Source of the DNA: Callaeas wilsoni
Lineage: Eukaryota > Chordata > Aves > Passeriformes > Callaeidae
Length of the DNA stretch: 64,000 nucleotides
Reading direction: 5' to 3'
NCBI GenBank assembly: GCA_013398955.1
Contig: VWPU01013666.1
Location: 1 to 64,000, forward strand
Within the stretch, counting starts at the first letter, position 1. The number at the start of each line of letters is the position of its first letter. A model generated the notes under the pieces. That model saw only the letters and a list, made by a program, of their open reading frames with translations, did no database searches and was not told where the DNA came from. This document shows positions 37,561-50,822 of the stretch, in pieces. A program made the translations under genes and the position numbers.

Positions 37561-40500
37561 CCTGCCCTGACCAAAACAAAACTCTGAGTTCACTAAAACC
37601 TGCTGCAATGGGATGCAGGAAGGAAAATGGCTCAGCCAGAGAGGGTGAGCAGCCCCTCTTTGAGGAGCGTGGAGTTAGAAGCAGCAACACCCATGGAAGG
37701 AACATATGGGGCAGCCACAGGTCTGCCATTTCCTTAATCACCCCAAAGGAGGAAAGATTCGAAAACCTCACAAAAACGCTGCCACGCAATTAGGAAAGGC
37801 AAGGGAAAGAAGGATTTCTCAATTTAGCCTGTCACTGGATAGCTGTCAGTTTGCAGTTTGGGAGCTCTGCAGTGCATGCAGTGTTCATGGGCTTCTTCCT
37901 GCAGCCTGTTCTAGCCAGTGTTAATTACATTAGTATTGAGTGGTGATGGGTTTATTCATAGGAAGAAAAACCAAACAGAGCAAGCATGAATTAAAATGCC
38001 TTAAAGTGCACTACAAGTTCGTTTTTAAAATGTAGGGGCTTACAAAACATAAATCTCCCACTCAGTAAGGAATTAATTACATGGCAGAGGAGGATGTTTA
38101 CAGTTCACAAAACTGATATACTAGCTTTGTTATAGAGATTTTAATTTTTTTTAAACAGTTACAACATCTACCCTAAACAGGGAAATGTATTTCCCCATTA
38201 GGGAAATATAAATGTCAAAGACCATATTTGCATATCAGGGGAGGGCAGGAGAGGGGAGGAGGAGACACAATGACTAACATCTGTTGCACAGATTGAGATA
38301 ACAAGATGTTTTCAAGACAGCAGAGTGCATTTCTCAGGTGAAGAAATGAAAGAGCATTACAGTGAATTAATGTGTTTCAAAGCGGAGTAATGTAAGTTAA
38401 ATGGGAGTTTCTGAACTTAGGAATTTTAAGATAAGTTTTGAAAATACATTGCATACAATAGCTGTTGAGTTTAGGTCTCCAGAATGAGCATAATAATTTC
38501 AGTGAGTTTCAATCACAGCCTGTCCTATATTTGAGTAAAATAAGTCTTAATTTTTTTTTTTTTTTGTTCCCCCAGCTGGTCTTTGTTAGTTTTTTAAACC
38601 TACAGAGAAGAAAATGCAACATGAATATTTCTGCGTCTTGTTGCCTGCTTACATTCAACTAATTTTTTTTCTGTTTTGCACAAAGCATCTCATTCTTGGC
38701 ATTCTTCCACACAACTATCAGAATCCCTGCTTGAAACACCCTATATGAAGGAAGGCAAGAGAACTGATTACGTTCACCAAGTGACTTTGTTTTGAGTATC
38801 AAGATTTCTATATTCTCGAGACCGTGCTCTTGTTTATGAACACTGACAAAGCAAACGAGCAAGTACTTAGAACACGATGTGTTTTATTAACACTGTTACT
38901 GCAAATCTTATACCCACACACGTCTACAGGTTTGCTTCGCAGACTCCTTTGCAGCCATTACAGAGTAACTGCTTTTTGTTGTGGAGTAGTCAGCTAAGGG
39001 TAGAAAGACTTGGAAAATGTTTCATTTGGAAAGGGCAGCTGATGATGTAGTGGGGATTTTCTGTGATGAAGTCATACAGTTTAAAAAGAGTGCACAAAGT
39101 TCTACATCTCTGAGCACAGAGCACACAAAACAGCAGAAAAGGTGACTTTGCCCGTGATTCAAATCTCTTCTCAATCAATACTCAGCCTCGAGGCATCTGT
39201 CACACTTGGACTCTTTTTTCCTTTCCAGCACTGTAGTCCAGTGCTTAGTGCTTTCTCTTCAGAACAGGCAGTGGGAAGTAGCCACAGGACAAGTCCTGCA
39301 AGGGTTCATTTATACTGTTTCTCCATTTCTGACCTAGACCAAGCACAGCTATCTCCACACCACACCCCAGTTTACAGTGTAACCATCACTTTTACTGATC
39401 TTCCTGAGTTTCCTTCACAGAACCACAAGCAAAAAATCATATCAACTAAATGACTGAGGTAAGTTAAATTCTATCACTAGTGTATATCTGCCATATCTCT
39501 CCTCTGGGCCAGGCAGTTGTGGAATAAAGATCACTGTCCTCTGCAACATCATTATATTGCTTTTTACATCTTCATTTCAGTAGTTATGTATCCCCACTAC
39601 GAGAAGGTACAGAAAATCTATAACAAATTCTTTCCAAACCCTTAGCAAAAACCTAGCTTTCAAGTGCTGTTTTACTCACTTTTAGATGTTGCTCCTTCTG
39701 CTCGACTCTGAGAATCAAAGGAACAGGAAGAATGATAGCAGTGAAGACATCTTTTACCATCATGCACTGTATAAAAAGCCTGAGCGAGTTCTCCTGAGCA
39801 CCATGGAATTACAGGCTATTACATGCACTTATAAATCTTTCTTATAGCATTTGTTGGACTTTCCATTCTTCAGTTCTCCCAGAATGATGAAAATGGATTT
39901 ATCAGCACAGTAATGCCAATATGAGTCAAAAGTCAGAAGCACAGCTTGCTGTAAAATAAACCGCATCTAAAAACATCAGGGGCATAAAAGAAAATTTGAT
40001 CTTCTCAATTAATTAGATGTATAATTAAATAGTGTCTAATTTAGACATCCTTCATACTTTCTCCCATCAAAAGCAGTTGCCTTGAAGCCTTTTGTCAAGC
40101 ATGCTTCTCCTGTATGAGAGATTTGGATCTCTAAGTCTTCCTTCCTCTGTCACTGGCAGCAGAGTCCAGAACATCTCTGCTGCTTTCCTCTCGATGCTTA
40201 TTTCCCTTGCCAAATGCTGCTTCCCTCACCCTGTGTGCTGCTGCACCGCTTCAGCTGTCAGGCTGGCCAGACCCTGAACTGAATCCGTGAACTGATTGGG
40301 TTTCAGCTGTCCCAGGCTGGATGGCAAACAACTGAATCAGTGCAACCCAAGCCATGAGGACTGGGAAGAACTTCTCTGATATCAGCTTGCAAGAAAGAAA
40401 ATCATTACTGAACTACATATCTGTGATTTCTTGTGTGCAAAAAAATACTTATATGCAAACAGATGCATGGGGCTGAATAACAATGCAGTAGGATTACGAA

Positions 40501-41654
40501 AGATGAGTCAAAACTCCGCCAGAGTTCTCTTAAATATTACACTAAACTCACTTACAGAAACAACTAACAATAACATTTCAAAAATGAAGTTTACATATTT
40601 AAGAGGCCAAGAATAATTGCTTGGCTTTTAGTTAAACATAATTCTGGCTCTGTGTTTTCATGGAAAAAAAACCCCCAAGGTAACAGTTATGATCTCCAAA
40701 CAAGCCAACGTTGCAGTGTCTGTTCCACTGAAAGACTAACATTATTTACACTGCTTCTGGGCAATTATTTCAAAATAATAAATTCACTGTGGCTACAGCA
40801 TCCCATTCCCCATGCATGGAAACCTTCTTTTCTAGGAATATATACAGGTTCTTAGAAGATGCCCTCTGTAAAAATAGCTTTTAATGGTTTTGTGTTGGAA
40901 AAAGAGGGGAATAAAACAAACAAAACTAGACCCTGCTTATGTTTGCAATAAGAACCATTTATATACAGTTCTTGTAGACCTGCACTGGACCATAAAGAGT
41001 ATTTCTATTTTACTCACTTTACTTTAAAACAGGTAGAACATCCAAACATACTATCAAGAAAAAAATAAATCTTTAAAGTAAATGAATCTGCTCCAAGAAA
41101 TAAGGTGAGAAAACCAACCAATAAAATGATGATTTTGGATTTGCATAAATATTTCCAATTTTTGATGCAGTGCCATTTGTGAAAAAATATATATAATCCA
41201 GCAATTCTGAGACCTGTAGCTTCAATTAAGAAAACAAATGTAACACCAAACAACATGAAACTTGTCACAGAACAGCAAGAGATAAGAACTTTGTGCTTTA
41301 GATACAAAAGAAAATGTGAAAGAAACAATTGTACGTTGCAATGCTGCTGCGCTCTGATTCTTTTGTTCCAAAAGCCACACCAAAGGCACTAAGATGCTGC
41401 TACAAAAGCAGGAAAAGCCCAAAAGTTCTATCCCCATCTATATTTGAGAAGTAGTACAATGATACAGAAAACTCAGTTGCTTTTGACTGCTCGAATTACT
41501 GATGTTACAAATACTCTTGCTTCAGGCTTGATATACAGAAGGCCAACATCACGGGGAAGAAAGAGAAGAAAAACAAACAAAAAAAAAAATCAACAAAACC
41601 AGCAACCCCTCTCACTCCCCAAAGCCATATCACATTTGTTTGTGTATGGGAAGT

Positions 41655-41885
41655 TCTGTTCCGATAGATTGGAACAAAATGCGTGGCAAACCCGGTGCTT
41701 GCGGAAAGCCCTGCGAGCCCGTGCAGAGCGCTCTGCTCGCGCACAGCTGACACTGGAAGATGCTCCATGTGCTGCCCGGGAGCACACAGCACAATGCTAG
41801 TTCCACACAGCTCCCTGGGAGGAACAGCAGGGCTGTTCGTGCCTCCTCCTGGCTCTGAAGTCAGGTGTGGGGCCTGGCCTTCGAG
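41655..41885. other. Local CpG-rich patch in intron, unexplained
   Basis: About a dozen CpGs fall within roughly 230 nt (for example GCGAGCCCGTGCAGAGCGCT), in an intron where CpG is otherwise rare. No repeat family, exon or promoter element was recognised. Open frames on both strands across it have no recognisable protein similarity. It could be an intronic enhancer, an old GC-rich transposon piece or an exapted element. Confidence 0.4.
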
Positions 41886-44800
41886 AAACAATGAGCTGAA
41901 ACGTCTTTAAGTGAAGGTCAAGTGAAGGCGTTGGTGGGCAAGGGTATTTCTGGTCTTGCTGCCTAGAACACGCTATGAAAAATTGTTCAGTATGAATAAG
42001 TGCCAACACAGGTATTATTGCAAGAGAGAGATTAAATCAAATTTTTGCTCCAAAATTACAGAAATCGTAGACATTTAATGAAATAGATCATGACATCTCA
42101 CATCTGTTTCAACAGTTATACAGTGAGAAGCTGACTATTCCTCCTCACTGCTGCAAGGAACATTTCCTTGCTCTGCCAGACAAGAAAGTTAGACAAGAAA
42201 GTAAATTTCTTATTTTTTCTCCCCCACTCACTTAAACAGAGGAACTCGACTAAAAGTATTAAAATAGCAAACTGAGGTAAAAAGTAGAAGGTAGCTTTTC
42301 TAGTGTGACTGTGCTATTAAAGATGAGATGGAAAACCTATGCCCATTCTCTAAGCAAACACACTCTTAAAAAGTAAGAAAAAAAGCTTTGCTGGTGTGTG
42401 ATTACACATAGATGAATTATTACAGAAGATAAGTCAAAGAGACGTTAAAAGAGCTTGTTCTACCCCATTCTCCATCTTGAATTTATTGTGTATATGGAGG
42501 CTTCGTATCATTAAAAATAGCCAAGAATCCACATTATGTAAAAAAACCCCCAACATTTAGAACACTAAAGTGTAACAGCAGAAAGGAAGGAGGGACTAAA
42601 ATGTTGTTATGCCTTGCAGATGACACTACACAACTGGAATCTGATGCAGCAAGAGTCATAATACCAGTTTAGTGGGCAGAAAAAACAGAAAAGCCAAATT
42701 TCACTGCAGACAGAGAGAATATTTAAATCATTCCTTTGGGCAGACTACCTGCAAAGGCCTGAAACATTGGGAAACTGTAGGAAAAAAGCTTATGACAAGA
42801 AGTCTGAACAGTGACAAGCAACTTTTAATCCGTCTTTACACGCCTAACTTGGCATGTATAAAAGGGACCTATTTTCCAAAGGGCAGATCTTAGTATTTGC
42901 AGAAAAAATGAAAACCACTTAGCAATTCTAAAATTTTGTAGCTGAAATAGCTTGGGTGTGAACAAGGCTTTTAAAAACAAAGAATGATAATAGGTTAAAG
43001 TATAGCAATCACTGGGAAAAAAACCAAAAAAACAAAAAACAGACAACAGGACAGGGAAAATTGCATAAAGCAGGAGAAAGATGAAAGAACAAACTCCATC
43101 AGAAAATGCTTAAATGACAAATTGATACATGTCACTGAAATGCATCAATTCTGATGATATTCTGTTTTAAAAAATCCCAAAACTACAGTCTTTAAAATGC
43201 AGAGAGGAACAATGAGAATTTTCACTTAGAAATGCATAGTAGGTTGCTATTTTTTTTTGAAATATTGTTGGAAATGGAAACATTATAAACCTCTTTTTTT
43301 TTTTTCTTTTTACCTTAACATGTTACTGGATTTGAAGAATGGAATCATCCCAGTGAGTTCCAACACATTCATTTACACATTTATTTATAGTCTCTAGCTG
43401 TATCACAGCACTGAAAGAGGGATTCACAGAACACAAGGTCTATCTACATTTTCCTCCTACAGGTCACAAGAAATAACAATAAATTCTTTAAGCAGTAGCA
43501 TAGAATAGACTATACTAAGGTTTCTAAACCAATTTTCATTCTACTTGAAGTTGTGTGTGGAGGGAATGGGCTAATAAAAAGTCTTACACACAAAATCCAT
43601 TACAGGAAGGCTCATTTCCCCAAAAGTGGATCAGAAACAATTTCAACCTTGTTAACGGGATGGGGAAATGACGACTGTTGAAACAAGCAATGCAAGGAAG
43701 AGATTTTAAAGTCTTTGTTTGGCACCCAAGCCCTAAGTTGAACAAACAAATCTTAAGGGATCAAAGCTAGCCTATTATGAAGCATAAAACTATCTCTGCT
43801 GAGAACCATAAATTATGTATGGAGCAGGCATATTTACCAGTGCTGCTAGTAATGCAGAACATCTCTGAATGAGCACTGACTGCTGAATGCCTCATGTTCT
43901 TTTATGATGAATTATGCAGGAAGCTCCAACACAGCTATGCTAAGGTGCTGGAGTTCACGTACAGGAGGGCTTGAGAGCCACTGAATAAGTGGGAGACAAA
44001 AATATTATTCTTTTCCTTTTTCCTTTTACTCAGGTCCAACGTTTTGTGAAGAGTAATTGCCAGTAACAAAAAAATGAATATACTGAAAAAGTCAGATAAA
44101 ATTATTGTCTTTTCCACCTCCTTCCATTTTTTTTTTCTTTCTCACCTGCCCGCTCTCACCACGTCTTCCTTCTTCAAGTGATGCAGCTACATAAAGCTCT
44201 GAAGCACTGATTGCAGTGATGCACTACATTTCATGAACAAAAAAAGGCATTTGAAAATTCAAGATGCAGCATGGTATGTCAATTTGAATATTTCCTCCAT
44301 CATGAACAAGTAATTTTACAAAAAAACCCCAAAAGGATGGTTTCAGGACAGGTTCATTTACAGTAAAGACTCCAAAGAATCTGAAATAGTAGGGAAATGT
44401 GGGGAAGGTCTACATGGCCCAATGAGGCACAACGCATCAGCCCTTCGCTGCTCCGAGGCAGTGAGATCCAGAAGCCATATGCTCCGCTTCTATCCATGTG
44501 CCTAGACTGCTTTGATGCACAGCTATGCCTTAGCTGTACTATTTCTGATTTAACACCTAAGTTAGCATCTCCCTCTGGTTGCCTCACTGAACTCCACAAA
44601 CTGGGGTGAGAGCAGGGATTTTTAGTAGGCAAAATCAAGACCAAGTGCAGGTTTTCCCATCCAAATCGGAAGCACATAAGGAGACAGCAGTCTGTCATCT
44701 GGCTCGTTCCAGAAGACTGGGAAACCAATCTGAAACCCCCACATGCAGAGTCATTGTGAGCCTGCTTGGTTACCTGATACATGTGTGGACTCATGGTTCT

Positions 44801-44981
44801 GAGCAGTTTATCATTTCCTAAAACAGAGGGATGAAAGTCTTTAGGCAAGCTAAAAATTCAGCTAAAAATATGGTGAAATACACTTGATACGCAACTTGCA
44901 TTAATATGGTATAGCAGGAAAATACCAAGAGCAATTTTCTCCTAAATACTCAAAAGCGGTTCTTATTCCAACTAAAATATC

Positions 44982-45240
44982 ATAGAATCACACCACAGAA
45001 TGTTTTGGGCTGGAAGGGACCTTAAAGATCATCTGGTTCCAACAACTTTGCCACAGGCAGGGACACCTTACACTAGACCAGGTTGCTCAAAGCCCCATCC
45101 AGCCTGGGCTTGAACACTCCCAGGGATGGAACATCCACAGCTTCTCTCTGAAAGTAAAGAATTTCCTCCTAACATCTAACCTAAAACTACCCTCTTTCAG
45201 ATTAAAGCCTAATGGGTCTTCTCCTTTTTCTAAAACTGAA
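44982..45240 (-). mobile_element. CR1 LINE 3' end, about 260 nt
   Basis: In reverse complement the copy begins ATCATAGAATCACACCACAG and proceeds through GGGCTGGAAGGGACCTTAAA, CACTAGACCAGGTTGCTC, AGCCTGGGCTTGAACACT and TAACATCTAACC to an ACTACCCTCTTTCAG block. The stretch normally between the CAGCTTCTCT and GTAAAGAATTTC blocks is shortened, indicating an internal deletion of some tens of bases. The orientation is the same as CADM2. Confidence 0.92.
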
Positions 45241-47455
45241 AGTTATATTTCTCTTTTAGCAGCCAGTGGGAACTTCACCACCCTGCCACAACTTCTAAAA
45301 TATAATGACTTCACCACTTCATCTGTCAGTACCCGTAGGACCCATGGATATATAAAAGTATTTTTCAGTCCTTGTGCTATTTGTGCTATCCAAAGCCTTT
45401 TCTATTTATTTAGACCTATATAGAAGTAAAAGTATATAATTCTCACCTTCTTTTGCAACTGAATACACTGGTTTAACACAGTGCATTTTTTCTAACTTCT
45501 CATTTAAAGGAGGTGGTTGAATTTTCAAATCTTCAAGGAAAAATATCCATCTTGGGCTGAAACTTTATCTGTCTCAATTCAGGAGAGAGGATTCTTTTTT
45601 TTTCCTCTTTAAGAAAGTTATAAACCTCATCTTGAAGTCTTTGAAGATGAAATGTATTTTCCCTATGCTCCTAACTTCAGCAATGGCCTAGAGACTTAAC
45701 AGGAAAGTAGGTCATTAGAGTCCCAGATACTTTCTTTGACACAGCTAAATGACATTTCTTCTGGAATCCAAATGTCATTTTTGCCCTTTATTCTTAGAAA
45801 AATAGATGTCAATCCCCACTAGAAAACACTGTGATCATTACTTTTTGATAGAAAATTTAAATCAATGGAAAATAAAATAAGTTGGAGGTACTGCTTCTCT
45901 TCAGCTTCTGTTTCATATCAATTTTCTAGGCTTCCTGGGCTGCCCAAGTCTCTCTCAGCTGCCAGTCTCTCCTGTTCAAGAATGATTCTAAAGGTACATA
46001 AGGCAGCATCTGTGCATTTTGGAGGCTCACGGAGTTCAGGATTAAAAAAAAAAATTCTGCTTAGTTTCACACTGATTTAGAGAAAAAGCAAACCAATTTT
46101 AGCGAACTTTCATGCTACAATCTGGCTTCACACTGTAATGCATCCAACAGCCGTACAAAGCCTGATCACTACCATACTGTAGATGAGGGAAGAGCAATGG
46201 CTGAAACACAAAACTCAGCAGGTTTTAAGTCTAAATGGCTAATTTCCATCACAAGCCACTAGTAGAGAAGCCTGGTCTGTCCTTTACTTGGCATCCTCCT
46301 GATGCCAGCCCAGATCTCTCCTCCAGCACAGCAGTTCCTCCTCTGAGAATCCCCACTTCTACCTCATACACCTTAAGCAAGGCTGCAAAACGTTTCTGAT
46401 TGACTGGTGTTTTGTGTTTTTCTATTATGCTCCCCCAGGATACACAATTTGCATCTAATAGAAGCTCACGTCGCACACTCAAGGAAACGAAGCAGAGAGA
46501 AACAGGGGAAAAAACATGTTTGTAAAATAATTTGCCATGAACAACCCAGCAAGTTCCATTAGAGAGACCTCTTTAGCCACAAAGCTTTAACACTTGGATG
46601 GCACAAGTGACAGAACACTGAAAACGGAAAAAAAGCCCACAAAAAATCCTTGGCAGAGGGAGGCCAGGGCATGGCATAGCAGAAAAAAAAATTCTAAAAT
46701 TCAAATCACTATGGAAGCTGTAAGATCTGGGCACTAGAAATATCATTTAGTTTAATTGATATGTAAAATTTCTATAAACATATAATTAAAAATCCTTTCC
46801 CTCTTAATTCAGTGCCATCGTCCTCCTTTCAGGTGTTCCTTCCTGCCATCAACCTTCACACAGGTCTCAAGTATATTGAACTCTTGCTTTGCCTTCTTTT
46901 CTGTAACAGGCTTTGACCAGAATCCATGGAAAGGGCTTGGACAACCTCTCTCAGGAAAAACAGGAAGATACAGAATCTGTTTTCCTAGGAAGTAACTTGA
47001 TATATAAGAACAGAAACATCCAACTAGTGAAATTCTAAGACATTAAAAGGCCTCTTTTCTGCCCCAAGCATGGAGAAAGCATCTTAAAGACAGGTTAATC
47101 AGGAACAACCCTACGTCAAGATCATAAAAGATTCCTTTATTGCCAATGAGGGAGGCAGACAGACTGCTACATTTATATTGCAACTCAATACTGTATTATG
47201 CTTTATACTTTTGCAACTTTGTTCCATAAACTCAAAAACTTATGTTTTCAAGTCAATATACCGCTTCATCCATAATCTTGCACTCTGACAAGCCAAGTAA
47301 ATGACCTGACATAGAAAATGTTAATCTCTGCTGGTCACTGGAACAGGTGTTGAGCTCCACATGACACTACACCAAGCTGCTGACAGAGTAACAAGTTGTG
47401 CCTCTACAGGAGCAGCAAGTCTGGTACTGAGTGATGCTGCGCATATTCAAACAGG

Positions 47456-47502
<47 letters not shown>
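47456..47502 (+). repeat. Pure A47 homopolymer
   Basis: Forty-seven consecutive A residues follow TATTCAAACAGG. It is the longest homopolymer in the window, with no interruption. The sequence to its left is not a recognised retroelement, so it may be the tail of an unrecognised retrocopy, an expanded microsatellite or a length artefact of assembly. Confidence 0.85.
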
Positions 47503-47506
<4 letters not shown>

Positions 47507-47608
47507 TTCCTGGGTGTCATAGATCATTGCAAAAACAAGAAGCATGCCTGAACACCAAGAATTCCAAAGGGAAAGCTTTTATAATGTAAAATAACGCCAT
47601 GAATACCT

Positions 47609-47650
47609 GGAAAAAAAAAAGAAAAGAAAAAGAAAAAAAAAGAGAAAAAT
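47609..47650 (+). repeat. A-rich/AG low-complexity tract
   Basis: Runs of A are interrupted by single G residues about 110 nt to the right of the A47 tract. It looks like an older, degraded A tract. Confidence 0.7.
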
Positions 47651-48865
47651 ATATAATAATTTGAAAGTCCATCAATGAGGTACTGATAAGGTAGAGAGTG
47701 TGACCAATAAGCAAACAGGAATTATGGAACAGGATTTACAATATCTGTAGCAGATTGGAATGCTATGGAAGACAGATATAAGACACTTCAGGAATTAAAT
47801 GCAAAATGGTGCAAAATCCAGGAAATGTCCTATAAAGTCTTTTAAGGATACATAGCTAGGCCTAATACAATTCTGCTGGTACTTAGCACAGTTATTGTAT
47901 GTACTCAGGATACAGACGAACTAAAAACATGACTATAAAGCTAATGAAAAGAAAACCAGCAGAAAATTATGATAAAAAAAATGCAAACCCCCACCTATCA
48001 GGAAATTATAATCTATGTAGTATAGGTATAATTTATGTGAGATTAGAAATAATTAATTTTTTTTTGTATCTCACTGCTTGCCTTTTTACTACCACTAAGC
48101 AGCATTAATATCAGTGTCTTGACCAAAAAATCCCAGTTAACAAATCCACCATCAAGTCACCTTGTGTAGATTGGGAAGGATAAGTGAATTTGTTCCCTGG
48201 AAATGACCAGGAAAAGGTGAAATCTAAAAGTATCATTCATACAGAAGAGGGCTGATACATCTCACAGAAAGTGCTGGACAACCTTTAGGACTGCAGTAAT
48301 AGAAATGAGAAAAAATCCCCACTCACTTGAGGATTAAAAATTGAAACTTCAGCTCTACCCTAGAATCTCATTAGCTGAGAACAACCGAGCAGGAAGAAGA
48401 GACATTTTCTAATTTATCACTGGATGAGTATGAATGACCAATACGAAGCAGCTCCAAGGGAAGCAGTTATAAGAGAGTTGAAGTATTTCTGGTAGATGTA
48501 GGAAGGCTGGGTAGAAAAGATGGGATCAATCCCAGGTAAAACACTGGAGACTTTTCTGCTCACTTCAGTCAACAGCAGCCAATTCACACCATGACACACT
48601 GGAAAAATATCATCCTGGAAATAGAAGAGACTGAAAAATATCTGGCTGTCTACCAAAATGAAAACTCAGAGAAGAAATTATAGTTATGTCTATTATTCAC
48701 AGAGAGATAAAAAATTACATGGGAGAAGATGTCTATAATTAAAGATAATCTTGACAAAAGAAAAAGTTATGTGAACATGCTGCTTCTGAAAATTAGAAGT
48801 GTACACTTGTCAATTATAAGGGAAGAGTTCAGAGTTTCCCTAATGAAATAACCAGCTGAGGAGGA

Positions 48866-48945
48866 AGACAAATCAAAACCAAACCAATCAACCAAAACCA
48901 AATAGAAACCAACAAATCCTCAAACAACCAAAGTCCACAGCTTTT
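48866..48945. repeat. A/C-rich low-complexity tract
   Basis: Repeated AAACC and CCAAA words run over about 80 nt with few G or T. No known family. A similar A/C-rich run lies at about 56190..56225, and a G/T-rich counterpart at about 30010..30095. Confidence 0.55.
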
Positions 48946-49373
48946 CAGAAGAATGAAGACATAGAGGAGGAAATATGTGCTACCTATAGAGATTGGTCTT
49001 GATGATCAAGAATACCTCTTACAGTTGTTCACGTTCCTGAATACCATGCACAATCTGCATTTTAAAAACAGCCAGAGGGCTTGAATACTGCCCCTCAAGA
49101 ACTCAACCAAATTCGCATCTTTTGGGAAACATGTTAACATTTTTCAGGTAAGACCGACAGCTTTACAGTCAAAATCTCTGATATGACATCTTATTTAGAG
49201 GAATTGTCACAGGAAATAACACTTTACTTTTCACTAAAGCAAGTAGAGCACTAAAGAAAGTAGAATTTATTTTAAAAAATGTAAAGTTGTTAAAATAGCT
49301 GTTACTAACCTACACAAATGACTGGATATATTCTGGATGATATTTAGATCAGATCAAGATGGCAGCTGAATAC

Positions 49374-49476
49374 AGGAGGACTATTTACAAGAGCATGTAG
49401 TGACAGGACAAGAGAGAATGACTTCAAATTGAAAGAGGGTAGATTTAGATCAGACATTAGGGAGAAATACTGGACT
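49374..49476 (+). mobile_element. CR1 LINE fragment lacking the terminal part
   Basis: The blocks GGACTATTTACAAGAGCATG, TAGTGACAGGACAAGAGAG, AAATTGAAAGAGGGTAGATT and CAGACATTAGGGAGAAATAC follow the CR1 order just upstream of the conserved CR1 tail. The final 'gcccagagaagctg...' part is missing, so the copy is truncated at the 3' side or has been deleted there. Confidence 0.85.
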
Positions 49477-50155
49477 TTGCTCACTGCTGGTGTCCCAAAC
49501 CACAGAAACTCCTCTCAACAGAGCTCCAAGGCCCATTTTTCCTCCTGAGCTTTTGAAGAGAGAAAAAGATCAGGGGAATTCTATTATATCTGCTCTGGAA
49601 AAGCATTTTTATTAGTCTGCTTTCTGGGGAATATTTATTGTTGGAGTGGGATGGGTAGTCCATTATGATAATCATTACAAAAATTAAATTCTGTAAGAGA
49701 AGCCCAACCACGGGAGGGAAGTCCATTCATACTATTCATTTCTGTACATAACATTATCTGAAAAGAACACTGAATTATTAGCTCATTAGTTTTATACACT
49801 TGTAAATTCCTAAAATGCAAATGGACATTAATGCAGGGATTGATATTCTCCCTTCATTTCTGAGCTGCTACTTGGGAAGCATTAGCTGACACACTTTACA
49901 TTTCCAGAAATCGATGATGAATAAACAAAATAAATACTGCTCCCCAAAACAAATGAAAACAGCTACTTCTGAAGGAAATTAAGTAATGAAACAAAGAGAT
50001 TTCCAATGACAGGCATTTTGAATGAAAAGGGAAACTATATGAAAAGCAAAAAAATTCTACCTTGAAAAACTTAGTTATGTAGAATTGTTTCTTCACCCAG
50101 CTAAAATAAATCCTTTTTCCTCCTGATACACCACCCACAGCACATATAATTCTAT

Positions 50156-50175
50156 ATTTCTATGCATATAGAAAT
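50156..50175. repeat. Small hairpin, 8-nt arms and 4-nt loop
   Basis: ATTTCTAT and ATAGAAAT flank GCAT. This is a short inverted repeat in AT-rich intron, with no known role. Confidence 0.45.
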
Positions 50176-50796
50176 GAATAACTATTAGAAAAACCACTCA
50201 AACAGGAAAGCCACTCCTCACAAAAGAAACAGGGCTGCAGTATTCTCAGTAAAAGTCAACAAAAGAAGAACGAGTCTGGGAAACCAGTTGGATGAATTCT
50301 GTGTGCACAAGTACTTACAAAAATCAGGAGTTTGTAGTCTTATCTTTGCTTGCACCATTTAAACCAGATTTTGGCAAACTGACAGTGACTTCTATAAGAC
50401 ATATGGAGACCTGCCATGCCTAGGAAGAACCTCCACTGCTGGATGCTGCAAATGTCGACCACACTATTCCGTTCCATGGCCCTCTTTCCAGTGTCTCCCT
50501 CCTTCCTGACAGCTACACTCAATTTTATTTCAAACTCCTTAATTCTCTTGCTCATTTCCCTTTGAAGGATTTTGTCAAGTTACAGTGTTTTAAAGATTTT
50601 TATCATATTCTTTAAACTTGGAAGACTAAGTTGGAATCATGACTTCTAGCTAGTACGTCTCTAGGGAGCCCATGAAGAGAATGCTGAAACAACAAATGAA
50701 AAGAGTCAACACTTGCAGTGTTTTGGATTTTGGTTTTTTAAATTACTAAATATTATTAATCTATTAGTTAATCTATTTAGCTTCCAGATCTGATTT

Positions 50797-50822
50797 CATA
50801 GAATCATAGATTCATAGAATCA
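50797..50822 (-). mobile_element. Possible CR1 terminal-repeat remnant
   Basis: The segment is three imperfect units of the form CATAGAATCATAGATTCATA. In reverse complement this resembles the attctatg-type microsatellite end of CR1, without any adjoining CR1 body. A chance short repeat is the alternative. Confidence 0.4.

Noticed and set aside
41505..41891. 128-codon minus-strand and shorter plus-strand open frames over the CpG-rich patch
   Set aside because: Open frames on both strands are expected where GC content rises and stop codons become rarer. No protein similarity is recognised.
44354..44848. 164-codon open frame on the minus strand, the longest in the window
   Set aside because: No domain, family or repeat is recognisable in the translation, there are no convincing splice signals or promoter, and a frame of this length can occur by chance in 64 kb of a vertebrate intron.
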